Shown piece after piece: positions 6,139 through 13,014 of a stretch of DNA of 15,025 bases (position 1 is the stretch's first letter; each line of letters opens with the position of its first letter). The stretch lies in assembly GCA_018432645.1 (NCBI GenBank), contig JAHDSP010000254.1:1-15025 (forward strand), read 5' to 3'. Both the position numbers and the translations under genes were made by a program. The notes beneath the pieces are model-generated. The model was given only the letters and a program-made list of their open reading frames with translations, was not told where the DNA came from and made no database searches. The DNA is from Bacteroidales bacterium. Lineage in GTDB: Bacteria; Bacteroidota; Bacteroidia; Bacteroidales; DTU049.

Positions 6139-6143
6139 GGAGG
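6139..6143 (+). promoter_or_regulatory. Shine-Dalgarno sequence fixing the start at 6148
   Basis: GGAGG ends 4 bases before the ATG at 6148. Strong Shine-Dalgarno sites are rare in this window, so it stands out. It selects 6148, which gives a proper lipoprotein signal peptide, over the earlier in-frame ATG at 6052 that lies inside the preceding gene. Confidence 0.75.
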
Positions 6144-6147
6144 TTAT

Positions 6148-7779
6148 ATGAAAACTATTAAATTTTTATTATTATTCATTGTGGGAGTAATGATATCTAG
6201 CTGCACTATAAATAACTATTATACACAAAGTCAGCCCTATGACGATGTTTACTATAATCCTAATATTCATCAATATCCCGATAACAATGTACAAAATCAA
6301 GATTATCAGCAACAGGATAATCAATATCAGGATTATCAATATCAAGATAATCAAGAATACTATCAAGACCAATCTAACTATTCCGAAACATACACTGATG
6401 ATAATGGAAATACTTATATAACTAATAACTACTATGGAGACTATTATGATTACTCTTATTCATCTCGTATTCGCAGATTTTATTATCCAGAGCTTGGTTT
6501 TGGATATTATGATCCATGGTACACTAATATGTATTGGTATACTTATGATCCATGGTATTTTGGTATATCGGTTTACTTAACATATCCTTTCTGGAGACCA
6601 GGAATATCATTTTATTGGGGATATTACCCATTTAACTATTATACAGGTTGGTATCATCCATATCATTATGGCTGGGGATATCCTGGATATTGGTATGGAT
6701 ACAATTATGGATATTGGCATGGTTATAATCATGGTTATTGGGATGGTTTCTGGACTGGTTATTATGATGGATTCTATGGCTCAGAATATTATTATTATAA
6801 TCCTTTTGATGTTCATTCAGGCTCTGTTTATTATGGACCTAGAGATTATGTTTCTGCTTCTACTAGTGGCAGAACTAATCGTACAATAAATGAAACTCAA
6901 ACAGTTTTACCTCTTGATAGAACTGTAGCTACTACTCAAACTTTTTCTGAAAGGCTCAGCAGGACTGGTTATAAACCATTAGAACAAGTATCTATTAATA
7001 AACCAACAGAATCTTTGCAAAAACAAAATGATAATAATGTCATACAGAGTGGGGGTAATACTAACATAGATAACTTACAGAAAAAACCTTTAGAAAATAA
7101 TGCTAATCCTGCTACATCGATTACTAATCAAGCTATTAAACAAGAAAATAAAGATAATACTCAACTACAAATTAATAAACCTCTAAATAATCAAACCAAT
7201 ATTAGCCAACCTACTCAAATACAAAAACAACCAACACAACAAAATATACAATCTCAACCTATTCAACAAAGACCACCTAATCAACCTACCCAAATACAAA
7301 AACAACCAACACAGCAAAATATACAATCTCAACCTATTCAACAAAGACCACCTAATCAACCTACTCAAATACAAAAACAACCAACACAACAAAATATGCA
7401 ATCTCGACCTTCTCAACAAAGACCACCTAATCAACCTACTAATAATACTCAGTCTATTCAAAGACAACAAAATACTCAACCTACACAACAATATCAAAGA
7501 CAATCTGCTCCAAACAATCAATATCAAAGACCTCCACAGCGATCGAATTCACAAAATAATCAATCTACAGGTCGTAGCTATACTAGACCATCTACTAATC
7601 AATCTGCACCTGTGCAATCAAAAAGCTACTCTAGCCCACCTTCACGTAGTTATAGCTCACCGAGCAGCAGTCCGAGTAGATCATCATCTGGCAGTTCATC
7701 TCAATCTAGATCATCTAGCTCATCATCCAGTTCTCCACGCAGTTCTGGTAGTAGTTCATCGAGAGGTGGGAGAAGATAA
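6148..7779 (+). CDS. Tyr/Gly/Trp-rich lipoprotein with Gln/Pro tandem repeats and Ser/Arg tail
   Basis: The 543-residue product starts at 6148, chosen because GGAGG precedes it and because residues 1-19 (ending MISSC) form a lipoprotein signal with Cys19 lipidated. In order: a Gln/Asp/Tyr-rich stretch (about 26-75); an aromatic domain (about 85-240) crowded with Tyr, Trp, Gly, Pro and His, with WYGYNYGYWHGYNHGYW-like periodicity; a polar linker; three 25-residue Gln/Pro/Thr repeats (354-428) and a partial fourth; then a Ser/Arg/Gly tail ending SSRGGRR. Composition this biased suggests an extended surface or periplasmic structural protein, perhaps adhesive or wall-associated, rather than an enzyme. 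No known catalytic domain is visible. Homologues in other Bacteroidota may carry misleading automatic names because of low complexity. It is followed after 28 bases by an OmpP1/FadL gene. Confidence 0.85.
   Translation: MKTIKFLLLFIVGVMISSCTINNYYTQSQPYDDVYYNPNIHQYPDNNVQNQDYQQQDNQYQDYQYQDNQEYYQDQSNYSETYTDDNGNTYITNNYYGDYYDYSYSSRIRRFYYPELGFGYYDPWYTNMYWYTYDPWYFGISVYLTYPFWRPGISFYWGYYPFNYYTGWYHPYHYGWGYPGYWYGYNYGYWHGYNHGYWDGFWTGYYDGFYGSEYYYYNPFDVHSGSVYYGPRDYVSASTSGRTNRTINETQTVLPLDRTVATTQTFSERLSRTGYKPLEQVSINKPTESLQKQNDNNVIQSGGNTNIDNLQKKPLENNANPATSITNQAIKQENKDNTQLQINKPLNNQTNISQPTQIQKQPTQQNIQSQPIQQRPPNQPTQIQKQPTQQNIQSQPIQQRPPNQPTQIQKQPTQQNMQSRPSQQRPPNQPTNNTQSIQRQQNTQPTQQYQRQSAPNNQYQRPPQRSNSQNNQSTGRSYTRPSTNQSAPVQSKSYSSPPSRSYSSPSSSPSRSSSGSSSQSRSSSSSSSSPRSSGSSSSRGGRR
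7207..7431 (+). repeat. Three tandem 75-bp repeats within the Tyr-rich lipoprotein gene
   Basis: Copies at 7207-7281, 7282-7356 and 7357-7431 each encode a 25-residue unit beginning QPTQIQKQPTQQN and ending QQRPPN; a partial fourth copy (CAACCTACT) starts at 7432. Copies 1 and 2 differ mainly by silent changes; copy 3 has a few replacements (IQSQPI becomes MQSRPS). The unit length is a multiple of three, so gain or loss of copies keeps the frame and would change only protein length. Confidence 0.92.
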
Positions 7780-7807
7780 AAATTTTTAATATAAAATTCT
7801 AATTAAT

Positions 7808-9265
7808 ATGAAAAAGTTAATTTTTAGTTTAGTAATAGTATTATTAACTGGAATTGCATCAATAGCACAAAATTTAGATGATGCAGTGAGATATTCTTAT
7901 CTAATTCCTTATGGAGATAGCAGATTTAATGCTGTAGCTGGCGCATTCTCTGGAATAGGTGCTAATGTTAGTGGTGTAAGCATAAATCCAGCGGGATTAG
8001 GTGTATATAAAAAATCTGAAATATCTGGCACATTTTCTATATCAAATTTTGTATCAAACTCTAATTATTTAGGCTATTCTAATAATAATGATATAAAAAC
8101 TGTATTATCACTTCCAAGTATGGGTATAATGATAGCTACTAATTTGAAAGAAAATTCAAGTTGGAAGAATCTAAATTTTGGGGTTAGTTATTCAAAACTA
8201 GCAGATTTTAATAACAGGATTATGATATCTGGTGATAATCCATACAGTAGCATAGTGGATGTATATACTGCATATGCTAATGGTAATACCCCCGATCAAC
8301 TAAATAATTTTGATACAAGGCTTGCTTTTAACACATGGCTGTTAGATACTTTGCCTGGTAATCCTACTGCTTATTCTGGCATAGTATCTCAAGGTGTCAG
8401 ACAAGAATATATCGAAATAAATAGCGGTAGCATGTACGAAATAAACCTTTCTGTAGCTGGAAACTATGAAGATAAACTATATATAGGTGGAGCATTGAAT
8501 TTTGATATGTTATCTTATGAAAAAGAAACATCATATGAAGAAATAGACCATGATGATACTATTCCAGATTTTAAATCTTTAGAAACTTTTAATTATCTGA
8601 AAACTACTGGTAATGGTATAAATTTTAAAATAGGGTTGATTTATAAACCTATACAATGGTTTAAATTTTCTGCAGCATTTCATAGCCCTACATATTTTAA
8701 TCTTAACGATTCATATTATGCATCTATGAAAACAAATGTTTATGGTCAAAATTATAATGATGAAAGCCCAAAAGGCATTTACAATTATAAATATTACAAC
8801 CCTATGCGAGCTATATTTGGATTAGGATTCACAATAGGTGAATATGGATTTATAGATGTAGAATATGAATGGACAGATTACAGCCAAAATCATTTTAGCA
8901 CTAAACATGCTAATACTACTTTTTTTGATTTAAATAATACAATAAATAATGACTTAACATATGGTAATAACGTGAGAATAGGAACTGAATGGGTATTGAA
9001 ACCAATAGCTATTAGAGCTGGATATGCATACTATTCTTCTCCATACAAAAATATCAAAAATTTCGATACACATGTGATGGGATTAGGTTTGGGATTTAGA
9101 GAAAATAACTTAATTTTTGACATAGGTATGAATTATTATATACGTAATGATCAAAGATATCTATACGACCCAGCAGTGATGGAAATGCTTAGCAAACCAG
9201 AGCCAAAGGCTACAGTATCATTAGATAATATTTTAGTTTCTTTCACTATAGGAATGAAATTATAA
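7808..9265 (+). CDS. OmpP1/FadL-family outer-membrane beta-barrel protein
   Basis: A 485-residue product with a Sec signal peptide (cleavage near Ala20-Gln21). The mature start, DDAVRYSYLIPYGDSRFNAVAGAFSG, and the NPAGLGVY block (60-67) match the OmpP1/FadL/TodX family, in which NPA belongs to the N-terminal hatch inside the barrel. The rest consists of alternating beta strands with aromatic girdles and ends in an aromatic-hydrophobic strand (VSFTIGMKL), as expected of an outer-membrane barrel. Expected role: passive uptake of hydrophobic compounds such as long-chain fatty acids; in Bacteroidota, relatives are often labelled hemin receptor without proof. It lies 28 bases behind the Tyr-rich lipoprotein gene and ends at a bidirectional terminator, so the two may be co-expressed. 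Substrate unknown. Confidence 0.85.
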   Translation: MKKLIFSLVIVLLTGIASIAQNLDDAVRYSYLIPYGDSRFNAVAGAFSGIGANVSGVSINPAGLGVYKKSEISGTFSISNFVSNSNYLGYSNNNDIKTVLSLPSMGIMIATNLKENSSWKNLNFGVSYSKLADFNNRIMISGDNPYSSIVDVYTAYANGNTPDQLNNFDTRLAFNTWLLDTLPGNPTAYSGIVSQGVRQEYIEINSGSMYEINLSVAGNYEDKLYIGGALNFDMLSYEKETSYEEIDHDDTIPDFKSLETFNYLKTTGNGINFKIGLIYKPIQWFKFSAAFHSPTYFNLNDSYYASMKTNVYGQNYNDESPKGIYNYKYYNPMRAIFGLGFTIGEYGFIDVEYEWTDYSQNHFSTKHANTTFFDLNNTINNDLTYGNNVRIGTEWVLKPIAIRAGYAYYSSPYKNIKNFDTHVMGLGLGFRENNLIFDIGMNYYIRNDQRYLYDPAVMEMLSKPEPKATVSLDNILVSFTIGMKL

Positions 9266-9285
9266 TTAAAAAAAATGTAAATATA

Positions 9286-9316
9286 AAAAAGGGACTTATC
9301 TGATAGGTCCCTTTTT
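9286..9316. terminator. Bidirectional intrinsic terminator
   Basis: AAAAAGGGAC (9286-9295) pairs with GTCCCTTTTT (9307-9316) around an 11-base loop whose ends can pair further (TATC with GATA). The A run on one side and T run on the other provide a U-tract for both strands. It sits between the converging OmpP1/FadL gene (stop at 9265) and the thioredoxin-fold gene (stop at 9332), so it can serve both. Confidence 0.9.
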
Positions 9317-9331
9317 CATTAAATATGTTTA

Positions 9332-10114
9332 TCAATGAGCTATTGATATTAATTTTCTATAAATCACCTCTGAATTATCTACAATTTGTAAAATATAAGA
9401 ACCATTATCTATTAAAGATGTATTAATAGTATGTACAGCATTATTTGTTTTCAAATTATCTAAATAAATAATTTGTCCTGTAACATCATAAATTGATAAA
9501 ATGGGACTATTAAGTTTGTTATTTTGAATATCAATGAATAATTCTGCTTGAGCAGGGATAGGATAGATAACAATTGTTTTTGCTAATAGATCATTAATAG
9601 ATGCTTGGCAAGGCATAGAATGAATGCCATAACTCTCGAGAGTAGAATTACAAATAGCAGTTGAAAATGGCCATATATCCTGTTCGACTATATCTCTATT
9701 AGGAGCTATTAATATATAGGTAGGAAAAGCAGTAATACCATAATTATTACATATAGTAGTTCCTCCCTTATCACCACTAATAGTAGGATATTCTATGCCA
9801 TATTGAGTATCAAAGTTTATCACCTCAGCATCAGAATCCCCTTTATCTATGCCTAAAAATATTACATCCCCTTGATTACACCCAAAATAAATATAAGAAG
9901 CATTACCCTGTGGTGCCATAGATTGACAAGTGCTGCATGTTGTATAAAAAAAATCAATAAGTACATATTTACCTGCATCTAAATAAGTAAAAAGATTATG
10001 TGTGGTACCATTAACATCTGTAGCAGTGAAATCTACAGCTGTAGTTAATGGAGTTTGAGCATTTAAATAAAAAGCCAAAAGAACAATAATAATTAAACAA
10101 TAAATTTTTTTCAT
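9332..10114 (-). CDS. Secreted thioredoxin-fold protein (TlpA/redoxin type) with T9SS C-terminal sorting domain
   Basis: A 260-residue product in three parts: a Sec signal peptide (1-20, ending NAQ); a thioredoxin-fold domain (about 24-170) with DFFYTTCSTCQSMAP carrying the redox pair Cys60-Cys63 and AFPT with cis-Pro131; and a T9SS type A sorting domain (about 180-260), shown by IYPIPAQAELFIDI, LSIYDVTGQII and the final GSYILQIVDNSEVIYRKLI. The domain layout predicts export by Sec, crossing of the outer membrane by the type IX system, and surface attachment or release. The first domain would catalyse thiol-disulfide exchange or reduction outside the cell. Extra cysteines (79, 122, 155, 169) may form structural disulfides. 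It is transcribed alone, opposite to its neighbours. Substrate unknown; Asn/Ser-rich inserts after the CxxC differ from standard TlpA. Confidence 0.88.
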   Translation of the reverse strand: MKKIYCLIIIVLLAFYLNAQTPLTTAVDFTATDVNGTTHNLFTYLDAGKYVLIDFFYTTCSTCQSMAPQGNASYIYFGCNQGDVIFLGIDKGDSDAEVINFDTQYGIEYPTISGDKGGTTICNNYGITAFPTYILIAPNRDIVEQDIWPFSTAICNSTLESYGIHSMPCQASINDLLAKTIVIYPIPAQAELFIDIQNNKLNSPILSIYDVTGQIIYLDNLKTNNAVHTINTSLIDNGSYILQIVDNSEVIYRKLISIAH

Positions 10115-10170
10115 AAAATTGGTTTTTAAAATTTTAGTAAAATTAAATCATTTTTTTGAATTAATAATAT

Positions 10171-10178
10171 AAATTTGC
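10171..10178 (+). promoter_or_regulatory. -7 promoter box for the Nudix/AI-2E/radical SAM operon
   Basis: TAAATTTG followed by C matches TAnnTTTG exactly, 14 bases before the ATG at 10193. It is the only such box I see ahead of the three closely spaced plus-strand genes from 10193 to 12808. Confidence 0.7.
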
Positions 10179-10192
10179 AATAAACTAAAAAA

Positions 10193-10633
10193 ATGCATAT
10201 AAAAAAAAGATACTGTTATGATTATCCCAGACCAGCTGTCGCCACAGACATTATCATCATACATAAAAATAAAGTATTATTAGTTAAAAGGAAGAATGAG
10301 CCATATAAAGGGATGTGGTCTATCCCAGGTGGATTTAATGAAGAAAATGAGAGATTAGAGGACACTGCACATAGAGAACTACTCGAAGAGACATCATTAG
10401 ATATCAATTTTTTAAAACAATTCAAGGCTTATAGTGATCCAAAAAGAGATCCACGTACCAGAGTCATTAGCGTAGTATTTTATGCAATTTTACCTGAAGA
10501 ATATGAAATAAATAAAGCACAAGCTGGAGATGATGCAGCTGAGCTAGAATGGTTTAGTCTTTCAGAGTTACCATTATTAGCTTTTGATCATAAAATCGTA
10601 TTAGATGAATTTATTAAATTTGCAAATTTATAA
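10193..10633 (+). CDS. Nudix hydrolase (ADP-ribose pyrophosphatase-like)
   Basis: A 146-residue cytoplasmic protein. The Nudix box runs from Gly47 to Leu69 in the GX5EX7REUXEEXGU pattern: Gly47, Glu53, Arg61-Glu62, and Glu65-Glu66, which bind the divalent metal and the pyrophosphate. One departure: the penultimate Gly is Ser (ETSL at 66-69). The N-terminus YDYPRPAVATDIIII and KGMWSIPGGF fit the COG1051-type ADP-ribose or NADH pyrophosphatases; the length is normal for them. It would hydrolyse a nucleoside diphosphate linked to another moiety; the true substrate cannot be deduced. It opens a probable operon, with the AI-2E permease starting 6 bases after its stop. Confidence 0.9.
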   Translation: MHIKKRYCYDYPRPAVATDIIIIHKNKVLLVKRKNEPYKGMWSIPGGFNEENERLEDTAHRELLEETSLDINFLKQFKAYSDPKRDPRTRVISVVFYAILPEEYEINKAQAGDDAAELEWFSLSELPLLAFDHKIVLDEFIKFANL

Positions 10634-10639
10634 TTAATT

Positions 10640-11809
10640 ATGCTAAATAAATATAATGGACAGCCATTCTGGGCGAACATATTTAAACGATGGTATGTAT
10701 GGTTGCCCAGCCTCATAGTAATAGCATTAATATTTATACTATTACCTAGAGTTTTAATCTATTTACTGAGCTCATTTGTAATATCACTAATACTTTCACC
10801 AATAAAAAATTTATTTTTAAAAATAAAAATAAAAAAATTTCATTTAAGTCCCTCTGTAGCTACATTACTATCGATGATAATTTTTTTTGGGGTAATAATA
10901 GTATTTTTTGCTTATGTGATCCCTCCGATTATAACAAAGTTGATTTCACTTTTGACAATAGATTATGATAGTTTATTACTACAATTACAATCAAGCCTTA
11001 AACCACTAGAAGACACATTAAAATATTACAAAATAGCTAATGAAGATTTCAGTTTTATTCAAATAATACAAAGATACATTACACAATTCCAAATGAGTAT
11101 TAATATAGAAGAAACTTTTACAAATATCATAAATTCTTTTGGTGATATAGTAATAGGAGTCGTTACAGTGATTTTCTTTTCATTTTTTATAGTAAAAGAT
11201 CAAAATGTATTTCCATCATTAGTAAAATCATTATTTGCAAAACGTTATCATGATATTATAGATAATATCATTAATGATACACGAGTATTATTGTCTAGAT
11301 ATTTTTTAGGAATCTTAATTGATCAAATCATTGTTTTCGTATTAATATTCTTGGTTTTCACATTGATAGGTTACGATTATGCAATATTAATAGCATTTTT
11401 TGCTGGTTTATTCAACATTATACCCTATTTCGGTCCATTAATAGCACTTATAATTGCAATATTATTAGGGATAGTATCTACACTAACAGCGGGAGCAGGC
11501 ACACAACTAATATGGACGATTTTAATAACTATTGTTGGCTTTGAATCAATAAAAGCTTTAGACAATTTCATTCTACAACCTAATATATATGCTAAGAGTG
11601 TAAAAAGTACTCCATTCGAAGTATTTTTAATATTAATTATTGGCGAAGAATTATTTGGTATAGTAGGTATGATACTAAGTGTGCCAGTTTATACTTTACT
11701 TAGGATAATAGCAGTACAGACATTACAAGGGGTACCATTAATACAAAAAATAACTTCAGATTTAGAAAATTCTATTAAAAAAAATAATGACAATAAAGTA
11801 GATAACTAA
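10640..11809 (+). CDS. AI-2E family transporter/permease
   Basis: A 389-residue inner-membrane protein. Hydrophobic segments occur near residues 18-55 and 72-95, then a long soluble loop (about 100-165), then further segments, including the family's IPYFGPLIALIIAILLG block near residue 260 and GIVGMILSVPVY near 345. This segment pattern and the PYxGP motif identify the AI-2E transporter family (PF01594). Members are variously linked to autoinducer-2 export, to Na+/H+ antiport or to unknown efflux, so the substrate should not be inferred from the name. The length is normal. It starts 6 bases after the Nudix stop and precedes a radical SAM gene by 33 bases, indicating co-transcription without an evident functional link. 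Confidence 0.9.
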   Translation: MLNKYNGQPFWANIFKRWYVWLPSLIVIALIFILLPRVLIYLLSSFVISLILSPIKNLFLKIKIKKFHLSPSVATLLSMIIFFGVIIVFFAYVIPPIITKLISLLTIDYDSLLLQLQSSLKPLEDTLKYYKIANEDFSFIQIIQRYITQFQMSINIEETFTNIINSFGDIVIGVVTVIFFSFFIVKDQNVFPSLVKSLFAKRYHDIIDNIINDTRVLLSRYFLGILIDQIIVFVLIFLVFTLIGYDYAILIAFFAGLFNIIPYFGPLIALIIAILLGIVSTLTAGAGTQLIWTILITIVGFESIKALDNFILQPNIYAKSVKSTPFEVFLILIIGEELFGIVGMILSVPVYTLLRIIAVQTLQGVPLIQKITSDLENSIKKNNDNKVDN

Positions 11810-11842
11810 TAAAAATTAATTACATATTCAATCATTGCTAAA

Positions 11843-12808
11843 ATGTTTACTAGCACTAAACTTGTAATTATGAGAAGCGTAAATATGCTATTATTTGCTT
11901 ATTCATATTTATTCTCAAAAATATTTAAAAAAATAAAAGTTTATAATCTACCACTAGCTATTCACATAGAGACAAGCAGCAAATGTAATCTATCATGCTT
12001 ATTTTGCGATCGAGGACAAGGAAATATCGATAGACAAGCAGCAATAATGACATTCACAGATTTTCAGCAAATTATAACTAAATTACCAAAATCTATCTAC
12101 TGGATAACATTATATTTCCAAGGTGAGCCATTATTAGATAAAACAATAATAGAAAAAATAAAATATCTACGTGCAAATAACTACTTCGTAGAAATATCTA
12201 CTAATGCACAGAATATTAACAAAGAAATGGCTACAGCATTAGTAGAGAGTGGAATAAACAGAATTATCATTTCTATGGATGGAATATCTCAAAAGACTTA
12301 TGAAAAATATCGAATTAACGGTAAAATTAATAAGGTCTTGGAAGCAATAAGCAATCTACTAGAGTCTAAAAAAAAATTAAATAAAAAAAATCCAAAAATA
12401 ATTATACAATATATTGTTTTTAAACATAATGAATCAGAAATAGACCAATTTAAAAAAATGATGAAAAAATTGGATGTTACAATAAGGATAAAAAATGCAC
12501 AATTAGAAGATGATGCTCTAGATTACTTACCAAATAATAAAAAATATAGAAGATATAAAATCAATAATAACAAATTACAATTAAACAAATCATTACCAAA
12601 GCCTTGCTATCGATTATGGAAAGAAATAATAGTTTTACAAAATGGGCAAATAGCAATATGCTGCCATGATAAAAATGGCGAATTAATAAACGAAACCTGG
12701 CATAAAAAAACAATAAAACAAATATGGAGTTCACAAGAATTAAATGCAATTAGACAAAAAACATTGATTGGCGATAATTTAGAAATATGCAAAAATTGTG
12801 ATATTTGA
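11843..12808 (+). CDS. Radical SAM/SPASM-domain protein
   Basis: A 321-residue product. ETSSKCNLSCLFCDRG carries the radical SAM CxxxCxxC (Cys48, Cys52, Cys55), which binds the [4Fe-4S] cluster that cleaves S-adenosylmethionine. FQGEP (92-96) is the SAM-binding GGE-type motif and IIISMDG (141-147) is a later strand of the barrel. The C-terminus has Cys255, a CC pair (273-274) in AICCHDKNGE, and CKNC (316-319): the SPASM pattern for auxiliary clusters. Such proteins modify peptides, mature enzymes or act on cofactors or lipids; nothing here reveals the substrate, and no short precursor-peptide gene is obvious beside it. The basic N-terminus (MRSVNMLLFAYSYLFSKIFKKIK, in part hydrophobic) might touch the membrane. 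Met10 or Met15 are alternative starts. Confidence 0.88.
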   Translation: MFTSTKLVIMRSVNMLLFAYSYLFSKIFKKIKVYNLPLAIHIETSSKCNLSCLFCDRGQGNIDRQAAIMTFTDFQQIITKLPKSIYWITLYFQGEPLLDKTIIEKIKYLRANNYFVEISTNAQNINKEMATALVESGINRIIISMDGISQKTYEKYRINGKINKVLEAISNLLESKKKLNKKNPKIIIQYIVFKHNESEIDQFKKMMKKLDVTIRIKNAQLEDDALDYLPNNKKYRRYKINNNKLQLNKSLPKPCYRLWKEIIVLQNGQIAICCHDKNGELINETWHKKTIKQIWSSQELNAIRQKTLIGDNLEICKNCDI

Positions 12809-13014
12809 CAATGAAAAGTATCCAAATATTAAAGAAATACAAATAACAATTTCGATAGGAATATAAAACAGAGTTTTTTCAAATAAAAGGTAAAAACATT
12901 TACTTGTTTTACAATATCTATTATATATCTAATTAAAATTAAAAGACAAATAATTAAAATATTTATATATTTATAATTTTTATTATATTTGCAAAAATTT
13001 AAAATATATTTTTT
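12809..13014. other. Intergenic region, no gene seen
   Basis: About 206 very AT-rich bases between the radical SAM gene and the S46 peptidase gene. I see no convincing ORF or RNA gene; the only recognisable signal is the -7 box at 12984-12991. An 11-codon ATG frame at 12811 is too short to support. Confidence 0.6.
12984..12991 (+). promoter_or_regulatory. -7 promoter box for the S46 peptidase
   Basis: TATATTTG followed by C matches TAnnTTTG exactly, 23 bases before the ATG at 13015. No clear TTG -33 element stands at the usual distance. Confidence 0.7.

Noticed and set aside
6052..6147. Upstream extension of the Tyr-rich lipoprotein from the ATG at 6052
   Set aside because: It overlaps the preceding membrane-protein gene by 41 bases and buries the lipoprotein signal; the GGAGG-preceded ATG at 6148 explains both better.
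6172..6372. Very hydrophobic Ile/Leu-rich frame on the minus strand
   Set aside because: It is the antisense of the Gln/Asp/Tyr-rich repeat of the lipoprotein gene; its composition is a by-product of that codon usage.
7207..7440. 75-bp direct repeats considered as a CRISPR array
   Set aside because: Copies are contiguous without spacers, stay in frame and encode a 25-residue unit, so they are coding tandem repeats.
7183..7527. 114-residue Leu/Arg/Ser-rich repetitive frame on the minus strand
   Set aside because: Antisense of the 75-bp tandem repeats; the repetition follows from the real gene and there is no promoter or start signal.
12561..12825. Two minus-strand frames opposite the end of the radical SAM gene
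   Set aside because: They overlap the conserved SPASM cysteine region on the other strand and show no protein features of their own.
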